In this document: one piece after another, positions 57,286 to 64,000 of the stretch
Layout of the letters: every line of letters starts with the position of its first letter
How positions within the stretch are numbered: the stretch's first letter is position 1
Assembly: GCA_025993015.1 (NCBI GenBank)
Contig: DAJPFV010000001.1
Span: 1,054,001-1,118,000 of the forward strand
Origin: Coriobacteriaceae bacterium
GTDB lineage: Bacteria > Actinomycetota > Coriobacteriia > Coriobacteriales > Coriobacteriaceae
DNA: 64,000 nucleotides
Direction: 5' to 3'
Position numbers and translations under genes: made by a program
The notes under the pieces: generated by a model
Told to the model about the DNA's origin: nothing
The model's input: only the letters and a program-made list of their open reading frames with translations
Databases searched by the model: none

Positions 57286-58056
57286 ATGTGGGATTGGATC
57301 GTTAACATCCTTTTCGAGCTGCTCAAGCTCATCCAGACCTTTGCGGTCGACTGGGGCCTGTCCATCATCATCCTGGTGGTCATCATCCGTCTGCTGCTGA
57401 CGCCACTCATGCTCAAGTCGACAAAGTCGACGGCGCGCATGCAGGTGCTTCAGCCCAAGATGCTCGAGATCCAGGAGCGCTACGCCGACGACCCCCAGCG
57501 TCAGGCCGAGGAGATGCAGAAGTTCTACAGCGAGAACAAGTTCAATCCGCTGGCCGGCTGCCTGCCGCTTCTGATTCAGATGCCCATCCTTATCGCCCTG
57601 TTCACGCTTCTGCGCAACCTGCCGCAGTACTTTAACGAGGGCACGTTCTCGTTCTTTAACATCCTGCCCGATCTGACCACCACGCCGAGCGCCTCTTTTG
57701 CCGATGGCTTTATGGTTGCGCTGCCTGCGCTGATCTGCCTGATCCTGTTTGCTGTCTTGACCCTGATTCCGCAGCTGTATATGTCCCGCAATCAGACCGG
57801 TCAGCAGGCCCAGAGCATGCGTATGATGGCTGTTGTCATGACCGTCATGATGCTTTGGATGGGCTGGAGCCTGCCCGTCGGCGTTCTGCTGTACTACGAT
57901 GTGTCTTCTGCCTGGCAGGTTATCCAGCAGATCTTCGTGACGCAGAAGGTTATCGATAAAGCCAAGGCCGATGAAGAGGAACGTCTTAAGAACGCCCCGC
58001 TGCAAGTCGAGGTTACTCGTCGCGAGAAGAAGCCGCGCCCGCACAAGAAAAAGTAG
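57286..58056 (+). CDS. yidC: Membrane protein insertase YidC
   Basis: 256 residues, the short Gram-positive-type form. The hydrophilic-groove Arg is in VVIIRLLLTPLMLKS; five membrane helices, the conserved QMPILIALFTLLRNL segment, and a basic C-terminal tail (RREKKPRPHKKK) that can touch the ribosome. GGAGG precedes the ATG. Confidence 0.96.
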   Translation: MWDWIVNILFELLKLIQTFAVDWGLSIIILVVIIRLLLTPLMLKSTKSTARMQVLQPKMLEIQERYADDPQRQAEEMQKFYSENKFNPLAGCLPLLIQMPILIALFTLLRNLPQYFNEGTFSFFNILPDLTTTPSASFADGFMVALPALICLILFAVLTLIPQLYMSRNQTGQQAQSMRMMAVVMTVMMLWMGWSLPVGVLLYYDVSSAWQVIQQIFVTQKVIDKAKADEEERLKNAPLQVEVTRREKKPRPHKKK

Positions 58057-58100
58057 TGGGATAGTATTCTTATTTAGGTACCTAACTTTTGGAGTTCGTT

Positions 58101-58670
58101 ATGTCTGAAGAGATCGTCGAGGATATGCTTGAGGAGGTTGCCCCGCAGGTCGCGGGCGATTATCCCGAGATTGCACAGCGTTACAAGGCTGGTGAAGAGC
58201 TGACCGATGAGGAGCTCGACACCATTGCCGATGTTGCTATTTCCATTCTGCGTTCCATCCTTTCGCACTTCGATGCGGCGAACTCTCCCATCGATGAGTA
58301 TGAAGGCGATGAGGGCGAGTTGATTCTGGACGTAACCGCTCCGGATCTTGCTGTTCTTATTGGTCGTCATGGACGTACCCTAGATGCTCTTCAGGTTATG
58401 TTTTCGCTGCTGGTGAGCCGCAAGCTTGGCTTTAGGTATCCGGTCGTCGTTGACGTCGAGGGCTATAAGAGCCGTCGACAGGACAAGGTTGCCTCTATGG
58501 CACAGTCCGCCGCCGAGCGCGCTATTCGCACTCATAAGAGTGTTTCGCTGCCGCCTATGAATGCCTATGAACGTCGACTGGTTCATATTGCCCTTCGTGG
58601 TAACGATGCTGTCGACACGCATTCTGAGGGCTCTGATCCCGATCGCCATGTTGTGATTGTTGCTCGATAA
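58101..58670 (+). CDS. jag: RNA-binding protein Jag/KhpB (KH-R3H)
   Basis: 189 residues. An acidic N-terminus, KH domain (LAVLIGRHGRTLDALQVMFSLL) and R3H domain (LPPMNAYERRLVHIALRG). Conserved neighbour of yidC. Start chosen at the ATG after GGAG. Confidence 0.94.
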   Translation: MSEEIVEDMLEEVAPQVAGDYPEIAQRYKAGEELTDEELDTIADVAISILRSILSHFDAANSPIDEYEGDEGELILDVTAPDLAVLIGRHGRTLDALQVMFSLLVSRKLGFRYPVVVDVEGYKSRRQDKVASMAQSAAERAIRTHKSVSLPPMNAYERRLVHIALRGNDAVDTHSEGSDPDRHVVIVAR

Positions 58671-58688
58671 GCTTCTCGAGTCTATGCT

Positions 58689-58720
58689 AAGGGGACGTGG
58701 TTTCCACGTCCCCTTTTTTT
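58689..58720 (+). terminator. Terminator after jag
   Basis: Perfect 12-bp stem AAGGGGACGTGG/CCACGTCCCCTT and a run of Ts. Ends the rpmH-jag transcript. Confidence 0.92.
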
Positions 58721-58765
58721 GTCAAAAGTTCTCGATACACTGTTTTTTGTCAGAAAGGAGTCGTC

Positions 58766-59503
58766 TTGTTTGTGTTAACTAATGAGCAGGCAAGCCTGAT
58801 GCTGTCCCGTCTCATATCGTATTGTAAAGACTATTCTTTGAAGGTCTCCGACGATAGTCTTCGTGTCTGTATCCAGCATCTTGATCTTGTTCTGGAAGCC
58901 AATAAGAGTACTAATTTAACACGCATCCTAAATGTCGATGATGCTGCTATCCTCCATATTCTTGACTCACTTGTTCTGCTTCCCTATATTAATAAAGCTC
59001 CTGAAGGCGCTTTGCTGGATATGGGTACCGGTGCTGGCTTCCCCGGTATTCCGCTGACTATTGCAAGCGGACGAAAGGCTACCTATATCGATTCGGTTGG
59101 CAAGAAGGTTGATGCCGTTAATTCCTTTGTTAAGGAGCTTGGCCTTAAGCATGCTCATGCCGTTCACGATCGTCTTGAGGAATATGCCCGATCCCATAAG
59201 AAACAATTTGCTGTCGTTACTGCTCGCGCGCTTGCACCGTTACCAGTTCTCGTTGAGTACGCTTCTCCTTTCTTAAAAGATGGAGGCTTCTTTGTCATTA
59301 CTAAGGGGAACCCGTCGGACGATGAACTTCAGTCTGGCATGGCTGCTGCTAAGATATGCGGGTATACCACGCTTCTGACGGATGATTTGAATTTGCCAAA
59401 TGACTTGGGTCATCGTGAGTTCATAATTTTAAAAAAGTCTCGTCCGTCATCCGTTTCTCTTCCTCGTGCTAATGGCATGGCGAAGAAGAATCCGCTTGCC
59501 TAG
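58766..59503 (+). CDS. rsmG: 16S rRNA (guanine-N7) methyltransferase G
   Basis: 245 residues from a TTG placed 5 nt after AAAGGAG. SAM-binding motif LLDMGTGAGFPGIPL; NLTRI upstream and VTARALAPLPVLVEYASPFL downstream are typical of RsmG. The lower-GC codon choice from here to parB differs from the left part of the window. Stop is 1 bp before the first parS. Confidence 0.94.
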   Translation: MFVLTNEQASLMLSRLISYCKDYSLKVSDDSLRVCIQHLDLVLEANKSTNLTRILNVDDAAILHILDSLVLLPYINKAPEGALLDMGTGAGFPGIPLTIASGRKATYIDSVGKKVDAVNSFVKELGLKHAHAVHDRLEEYARSHKKQFAVVTARALAPLPVLVEYASPFLKDGGFFVITKGNPSDDELQSGMAAAKICGYTTLLTDDLNLPNDLGHREFIILKKSRPSSVSLPRANGMAKKNPLA

Positions 59504-59504
59504 A

Positions 59505-59520
59505 TGTTTCACGTGAAACA
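59505..59520. promoter_or_regulatory. parS site 1
   Basis: Perfect TGTTTCACGTGAAACA, the canonical ParB-binding palindrome. Confidence 0.97.
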
Positions 59521-59543
59521 TAATGGATAGTGTCGAGTCGTTA

Positions 59544-59559
59544 TGTTTCACGTGAAACA
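59544..59559. promoter_or_regulatory. parS site 2
   Basis: Perfect TGTTTCACGTGAAACA, 39 bp after site 1. Confidence 0.97.
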
Positions 59560-59582
59560 TAATAGTCGATATCGAATCGGAT

Positions 59583-59598
59583 TGTTTCACGTGAAACA
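59583..59598. promoter_or_regulatory. parS site 3
   Basis: Perfect TGTTTCACGTGAAACA, again 39 bp after site 2; 38 bp upstream of parA. Confidence 0.97.
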
Positions 59599-59636
59599 TC
59601 CTCCGTTTAACAGCTTTAAATACACCAGGAGGGACC

Positions 59637-60437
59637 GTGGGATTTCGCGACGTTAAGCGTTCTAAGAGCGCAAAAGACACGCGTATCATTGCTATCATCA
59701 ACCAAAAAGGCGGCGTAGGTAAGTCCACCACAGCTGTAAACCTTGCAGCAGCGTTGGGTGAACAGGGACGAAAGACGCTCATTGTTGATTTTGACCCACA
59801 GGGTAATAGTACGAGTGGTTTTGGAATCGAAAAAGAAGAACTCGATCACTGCATCTACGATGCATTGTTGAATGATGTGCCGGCCGAATCACTTGTTCTT
59901 GATACGAATTGCAAAAAGGTATTCGTAATTCCAGCTACCATCCAGCTTGCAGGCGCTGAAATCGAGCTCGTCAGTGCGATTGCACGTGAAACTCGCTTAA
60001 AGGATCTGCTTGAACCAATTCAGGATGAGTTTGACTTCATCTTTATCGATTGCCCGCCTTCACTGGGTTTGCTAACGATTAATGCGTTGACAGCGGCAGA
60101 CAGCGTTTTGATTCCGATACAGTGCGAATATTACGCACTCGAAGGTGTCACAAAACTGCTTGAATCGATGAAGATGGTTAAGACACGCCTAAATAAGAGC
60201 CTTGGTACTTATGGCGTGCTTATGACTATGTACGATTCGCGCACATCGCTTTCGAACCAGGTTGTCGAAGAGGTTCAATCGTATTTTGGCGACAAGGCGT
60301 TCAAGACTTTGATTCCACGTACCGTTAAAATTTCAGAAGCACCGTCGTTCGGTGAGCCTGTAATTACCTATGCGCCACAGAATAAGGGCGCAAAGGCGTA
60401 TATGAACCTTGCTAAAGAGGTGATTAAACGTGCCTAG
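59637..60437 (+). CDS. parA: Chromosome partitioning ATPase ParA/Soj
   Basis: 266 residues, GTG start after GGAGG. Deviant Walker A INQKGGVGKSTTAVNLA, Walker A' FDPQGNSTSGFG and Walker B FIFIDCPPSLGLLT. Acts with ParB-parS in origin segregation. Overlaps parB by 8 nt. Confidence 0.97.
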   Translation: MGFRDVKRSKSAKDTRIIAIINQKGGVGKSTTAVNLAAALGEQGRKTLIVDFDPQGNSTSGFGIEKEELDHCIYDALLNDVPAESLVLDTNCKKVFVIPATIQLAGAEIELVSAIARETRLKDLLEPIQDEFDFIFIDCPPSLGLLTINALTAADSVLIPIQCEYYALEGVTKLLESMKMVKTRLNKSLGTYGVLMTMYDSRTSLSNQVVEEVQSYFGDKAFKTLIPRTVKISEAPSFGEPVITYAPQNKGAKAYMNLAKEVIKRA

Positions 60438-61335
60438 CCCTAAGAAGCGCGGCGGCTTGGGTCGTGGACTCAATGCACTGGTCTCGGAAGCTGAATATGA
60501 GACTGGTGGATCTGCAACGTCAGCATCAAATGCTGCTTCGGAAACTAAACTTCCGATTGAGGATATCGTTCCGAACCCAAATCAGCCACGAATTCATTTC
60601 AATGAGACAGAACTTCGGGAGTTGGGTGAGTCAATCCAGGAACATGGCGTTTTGCAGCCGCTTCTTGTGCGTAAGCACGGTAATGGCTATGAAATTATTG
60701 CTGGTGAACGTCGCTATCAGGCTTCAAAGCTTGCTGGTCTTGAAGAACTTCCCGTTATCATTAAAGACGTTGATGATGAGGAGATGCTTGCACTCGCGCT
60801 AATCGAAAACCTTCAGCGCTCAGACCTCAACCCCGTCGAAGAGGCTAAGGGATATCGACAGCTCATCGATTCGAGCGGTATGACTCAAGAAGCCTTGTCA
60901 AAGGCTGTCAGCAAGTCTCGTTCTGCAATCACCAATTCGTTGCGCTTGCTTGATCTTCCAGAGGTAGTTCAGCAGATGATTTTCGAAGGCAAGCTCACCG
61001 CTGGTCATGCTCGTGCAATTCTTGCGGTTCCGTATGAAGAAGCGCGCATTAAGCTTGCTGAGAAGGTTGTTGCCGAGGGATTGTCTGTCCGCGCGACAGA
61101 AAATCTTGCTCCATTGTTTTCTGCCGGAGAGACGCCTAAGACACCTCGCCCTGCAACGCCTCAGTCTTTTAAGAAGGCTGCACGCGTTCTGCGTCAGGTG
61201 TTTAACACGAACGTTCGCGTTAAGAGCTCGCGCGGCAAGAATAAAATCGAGATTGAGTTTAAGGATGAGGAAGAACTGTCTCGAATTCTTGGTGAAATGA
61301 TTCAATTTGATCAGGGAGGCCAGGATGAAGAATAA
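60430..61335 (+). CDS. parB: Chromosome partitioning CTPase ParB/Spo0J
   Basis: 301 residues, GTG start within the parA end. N-terminal KKRGGLGRGLNALV, CTP-binding motif GERRYQASKLAGL, ENLQRSDLNPVEEA, and an HTH with MTQEALSKAVSKSRSAITNSLRLL. C-terminal dimer domain after a basic linker. Binds the three parS sites just upstream. Confidence 0.97.
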   Translation: MPSPKKRGGLGRGLNALVSEAEYETGGSATSASNAASETKLPIEDIVPNPNQPRIHFNETELRELGESIQEHGVLQPLLVRKHGNGYEIIAGERRYQASKLAGLEELPVIIKDVDDEEMLALALIENLQRSDLNPVEEAKGYRQLIDSSGMTQEALSKAVSKSRSAITNSLRLLDLPEVVQQMIFEGKLTAGHARAILAVPYEEARIKLAEKVVAEGLSVRATENLAPLFSAGETPKTPRPATPQSFKKAARVLRQVFNTNVRVKSSRGKNKIEIEFKDEEELSRILGEMIQFDQGGQDEE

Positions 61336-61579
61336 AGTTCTGGCTGCTCTTGCTTTGGCTGCAACTGTAGCGGTCGGCGCATTTGTGGGATTTAAGGTCG
61401 CAACAGATGATGAATTGCGTGGTCGTCTGCTTCGCGGGGCGCAGGATATCGTCGATACATCCAAAAAGAAAATGGACGTTATGACCGAGGATGTCGCTAT
61501 GCGTACAGCTCAGGTAACTAAGAATCCCAAGATTAATCAAGATTGGGTTAATCATCAATGGGAAAATGTAGGCTTTTAG
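61325..61579 (+). CDS. Small YtxH-like protein with N-terminal membrane helix
   Basis: 84 residues from the ATG after GGAGG. One hydrophobic helix (LAALALAATVAVGAFVGF) and a helical charged part (LLRGAQDIVDTSKKKMDVM). Overlaps parB by 11 nt, so probably coupled to it. Function unknown. Confidence 0.7.
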   Translation: MKNKVLAALALAATVAVGAFVGFKVATDDELRGRLLRGAQDIVDTSKKKMDVMTEDVAMRTAQVTKNPKINQDWVNHQWENVGF

Positions 61580-61605
61580 GTACCTAACAATTACTAGCCT
61601 TTTTG

Positions 61606-61650
61606 AAGGGGTTCTTGTCTGAATGCCAGAACAGGGACCCCTTATTTCTT
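61606..61650 (+). terminator. Terminator after the par operon
   Basis: 13-bp stem with G-U pairs (61606-61618 and 61631-61643) and a T-rich tail. Confidence 0.6.
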
Positions 61651-61700
61651 GCGAAAAAGTTGTCGAACAATCGCGCGATGCAAATTAGTGATAGATATGA

Positions 61701-61736
61701 AACAGCCCCGGTTGCAATTAAGCAACCGGGGCTGTT
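61701..61736 (-). terminator. rlmN terminator
   Basis: Perfect 15-bp stem AACAGCCCCGGTTGC/GCAACCGGGGCTGTT, short T run on the minus strand. Confidence 0.8.
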
Positions 61737-61739
61737 CGA

Positions 61740-61755
61740 TGTTTCACATGAAACG
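61740..61755. promoter_or_regulatory. Degenerate parS-like site
   Basis: TGTTTCACATGAAACG matches parS at 14 of 16 positions. It lies between the rlmN stop and its terminator, about 2.2 kb from the parS cluster. Confidence 0.35.
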
Positions 61756-61771
61756 TTTAGGTTGGTCTTTC

Positions 61772-62824
61772 CTACGCGTTTTTCTGAACCTTGAAGCGCT
61801 GCTTGAGTTGGCCGCAAGCAGCGTCGATATCGTTGCCGCGAGAGTTACGGATGGTGGTCTCAATACCACGGGACTCAAGACGACGCTGAAGGTCTTCAAC
61901 CTTATGAATCGGCGAGGGCTTGAGAGGGCTGCCCTCGATATCGTTGAGCTGGATCAGGTTGACGTGGCACAGCGTGCCCTCGCAGAAGTCGCAGAGCGCC
62001 TGCATCTCGGGGTTGGTGTCATTGACGCCTTCGATCATGGCATATTCGTACGTCGGTCGGCGGCCGGTCTTTTCGGTGTAGAGCTGAAGAGCCTCGTGAA
62101 GGCGCAGAAGTGTGTACTTCTTAACGCCCGGCATGAGTTTATTGCGGGTGGATTGAATGGCAGAGTGCAGCGAGACAGCGAGCGTGAACTGCTCAGGAAT
62201 GTCTGCAAACTTACGAATACCAGGAATAACGCCGCTGGTGGAGACAGTGAGGTGGCGCGCTCCAATACCGATACCGTCAGGGTCATTAAGAATGCGCAGC
62301 GCCTTGAGGACCTCGTCGTAGTTGGCGAAAGGCTCACCCTGACCCATGAACACTACGCTCGTCGCGCGCTCACCAAAGTCGTTAGAAACATGGAGTACCT
62401 GGTCAACGATTTCCTGAGCGGTCAGCGAACGCTTGAGGCCGTTCAGGCCGGTAGCGCAAAAAGCGCAGCCCATGCCACAGCCGGCTTGGGTGGATACACA
62501 GACAGACAGCTTGTTTCGACGAGGCATGCCGACGGTCTCGACGGAGATGCCGTCGTGGTACTCGAGTAGGTATTTACGAGAGCCATCCTTAGACACCTGT
62601 TTGGCGAGCTCGGTCGGCGTGTCGAAGGCAAATGCCTCCTTCAGCTGCTCGCGGAAGGCCTTGGGAAGGTTGGTCATATCATCAAACGAACAAACGTTCT
62701 TCTCAAAAACCCATTCGATGAGCTGCTTTGCGCGAAAAGCGGGTTGGCCGAGTTCGGCGACAAGTTCACGAATATCGTTTTGGCTCAAGTCGCGAATGTC
62801 TTGAGATTTAGTCCTGGGATTCAT
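61772..62824 (-). CDS. rlmN: Dual-specificity 23S rRNA (A2503)/tRNA (A37) methyltransferase
   Basis: Radical-SAM C2-methylation of adenosine. 350 residues. The 4Fe-4S motif CGMGCAFC is central; a Cys in the C-terminal NDIDAACGQL is the mechanistic cysteine pair partner; SVVFMGQGEPFANYD is the family signature. Only minus-strand gene right of the origin in this window. Confidence 0.96.
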   Translation of the reverse strand: MNPRTKSQDIRDLSQNDIRELVAELGQPAFRAKQLIEWVFEKNVCSFDDMTNLPKAFREQLKEAFAFDTPTELAKQVSKDGSRKYLLEYHDGISVETVGMPRRNKLSVCVSTQAGCGMGCAFCATGLNGLKRSLTAQEIVDQVLHVSNDFGERATSVVFMGQGEPFANYDEVLKALRILNDPDGIGIGARHLTVSTSGVIPGIRKFADIPEQFTLAVSLHSAIQSTRNKLMPGVKKYTLLRLHEALQLYTEKTGRRPTYEYAMIEGVNDTNPEMQALCDFCEGTLCHVNLIQLNDIEGSPLKPSPIHKVEDLQRRLESRGIETTIRNSRGNDIDAACGQLKQRFKVQKNA

Positions 62825-62909
62825 GGAAGCCTTTCGATTTTGGGGAAACGTTGAGGGTATCGCTACAATATGGTATCAGCTGCAGGAATTATAGAGGAGG
62901 AGTCTGCCC

Positions 62910-63875
62910 ATGCCGGGTAAAAGCCTAGAGAACATGCACGTAGCGGTCTTGGCGGGCGGCCATTCCGCCGAACGCGAGATTTCGCTCAATTCGGGAAAGA
63001 ATGTCGTGGTGGCACTGAAGGAGGCTGGCTACACCTCGGTGGAGCTGCTCGATACCGCCGCCGATGACTTTATGGTGACCATGGCGACGGGCGGCTTCGA
63101 CGTGGCGTTTATTGCCATGCACGGCGCCGGCGGCGAGGATGGCGCCATGCAGGGGGCCATGGAGACGCTGGGTATCCCCTACACGGCGTCGGGCGTGCTC
63201 GCCAGCGCATGTGGCGCCGATAAGGAGGTTTCAAAGCTTCTGTATGCCAAGGCGGGCATCCCCATTGCCCCTGGCCTGGCACTTGAGGCGGGCGACGAGA
63301 TCGATATCGATCGTATCGTCGAGATTTGTGGCGAGCGTTGCTTTGTAAAGCCCGCCGTCAACGGCTCTAGCTACGGCATTTCGCTTGTACACGAGCCCTC
63401 CGAGTTGCCGGCGGCAATCGCCAAGGCTTTTGAGTACGGCGATAAGGTGCTGGTCGAAAAGTGCATCGAGGGAACCGAGATCACCGTGGGCGTATATGGC
63501 GAGGACGACGTGCGCGCGCTGCCGATTGTGGAGATTCGCAAGCCTGAGGACTGCGAGTTCTACGACCTGGATGTAAAGTACGTCGATCCCACGGATATCC
63601 ACCGCATTCCGGCGCAGATTTCGCCCGAAAACTATGCGCGTGCCCAGGAACTTGCCTGTGCGGCCCATAAGGCCCTCGGCTGTCTGGGCATTTCGCGCAG
63701 CGATTTTATCGTGAGCGAGGACGGCCCTGTCATTCTCGAGACCAACACCATTCCCGGCATGACCGATACGTCGCTGTATCCTGACGAGATTCGCCATACC
63801 GACGACATGACGTTCCCGCAAGTGTGCGACAGCCTGATCCGTATGGGTCTCCGTCGAGCAGGCGTTGCATGCTAA
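62910..63875 (+). CDS. ddl: D-alanine-D-alanine ligase
   Basis: Makes the D-Ala-D-Ala dipeptide for peptidoglycan. 321 residues. GGHSAEREISLNSG at the N-terminus, AMHGAGGEDGAMQG, ATP-grasp region CFVKPAVNGSSYGISLV and the C-terminal LETNTIPGMTDTSLYP. GGAGG precedes the ATG. Overlaps the next gene by 7 nt. Confidence 0.96.
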   Translation: MPGKSLENMHVAVLAGGHSAEREISLNSGKNVVVALKEAGYTSVELLDTAADDFMVTMATGGFDVAFIAMHGAGGEDGAMQGAMETLGIPYTASGVLASACGADKEVSKLLYAKAGIPIAPGLALEAGDEIDIDRIVEICGERCFVKPAVNGSSYGISLVHEPSELPAAIAKAFEYGDKVLVEKCIEGTEITVGVYGEDDVRALPIVEIRKPEDCEFYDLDVKYVDPTDIHRIPAQISPENYARAQELACAAHKALGCLGISRSDFIVSEDGPVILETNTIPGMTDTSLYPDEIRHTDDMTFPQVCDSLIRMGLRRAGVAC

Positions 63876-64000
63876 TTGAGGACGCCGTATCTCCTGGAAC
63901 GCCGCAGTTTGTCATCGATTCTTACGCCACGCTCGCCGAGCGCGCCAAGACGCAGTCGTTTGGCCTCATCGAGGAGGATGTAATCGTCCTCGATACCGAG
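63869..64000 (+). CDS. Probable DEDDh exonuclease-domain protein (partial)
   Basis: Starts at an ATG overlapping the ddl stop and runs off the window (44 codons seen). The last residues EEDVIVLDTE match the ExoI motif (VVLDTETTG) of DnaQ-like 3'-5' exonucleases, which may be stand-alone or fused to a DinG-type helicase. Call based on ten residues only. Confidence 0.5.
   Translation, partial: MLIEDAVSPGTPQFVIDSYATLAERAKTQSFGLIEEDVIVLDTE

Overview
The window looks like the replication-origin region of a Collinsella-type member of the Coriobacteriia (gut Actinomycetota). This is inferred from the high-GC coding style, the gene order rpmH-rnpA-yidD-yidC-jag-rsmG-parA-parB on one side and dnaA-dnaN-recF-DUF721-gyrB-gyrA on the other, and the general character of the proteins; no rRNA is present to settle the species. 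Gene direction flips near 56.4 kb: left of it most genes are on the minus strand, right of it nearly all are on the plus strand, as expected for two replichores leaving oriC. Three perfect parS sites sit at 59.5 kb.

Layout from left to right. 1-1.4 kb: end-truncated AlbA_2/HATPase regulator. 1.6-8.9 kb: purine genes purN, purM, purF, a divergent membrane protein, then a MoaE-like protein, a class B sortase and purE. 8.9-9.5 kb: gene-free region with a perfect 32-bp inverted repeat, a MITE-like element and tandem terminator hairpins. 9.5-17.4 kb: beta-glucoside locus (ChbG-like deacetylase, PTS IIC/IIB/IIA, two GH1 glycosidases, ROK kinase, MurR/RpiR regulator) with two matching candidate operators. 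17.7-20.2 kb: accessory stretch with an RHH antitoxin that appears to have lost its partner, a YhcG/DUF1016 nuclease and a truncated EamA transporter. 20.3-25.1 kb: carB and carA. 25.2-26.7 kb: complete IS1595-family element with terminal repeats, an 8-bp target duplication and a RelB/DinJ-like passenger.

26.7-36.6 kb: ABC exporter, NUDIX, purD, purA, dnaB, rplI, rpsR, ssb and rpsF. 37.0-38.8 kb: two tRNA-Ser genes, a tRNA-like remnant and a PD-(D/E)XK gene bracketed by two 65-bp hairpin repeats. 38.9-44.3 kb: TRIC channel, bactofilin-like membrane protein, typA, two unknowns and a DUF151 nuclease. 44.5-44.8 kb: tRNA-Ile, tRNA-Ala, tRNA-Ile. 45-56.2 kb: gyrA, gyrB, dciA-like DUF721, recF, dnaN, dnaA, and an unusual HATPase / Gln-Pro-rich linker / winged-helix protein between dnaA and the main origin cluster. 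56.2-64 kb: origin sequences, rpmH to parB, rlmN, ddl and the start of a probable DEDDh exonuclease.

Points of greatest interest: the HATPase-wHTH gene enclosed by an apparently bipartite origin; lineage-type DnaA boxes paired with a changed DnaA recognition helix; a conserved structured element found in both the gyrB-gyrA and NUDIX-ABC gaps; the hairpin-bracketed nuclease cassette; and several very long intergenic hairpins.
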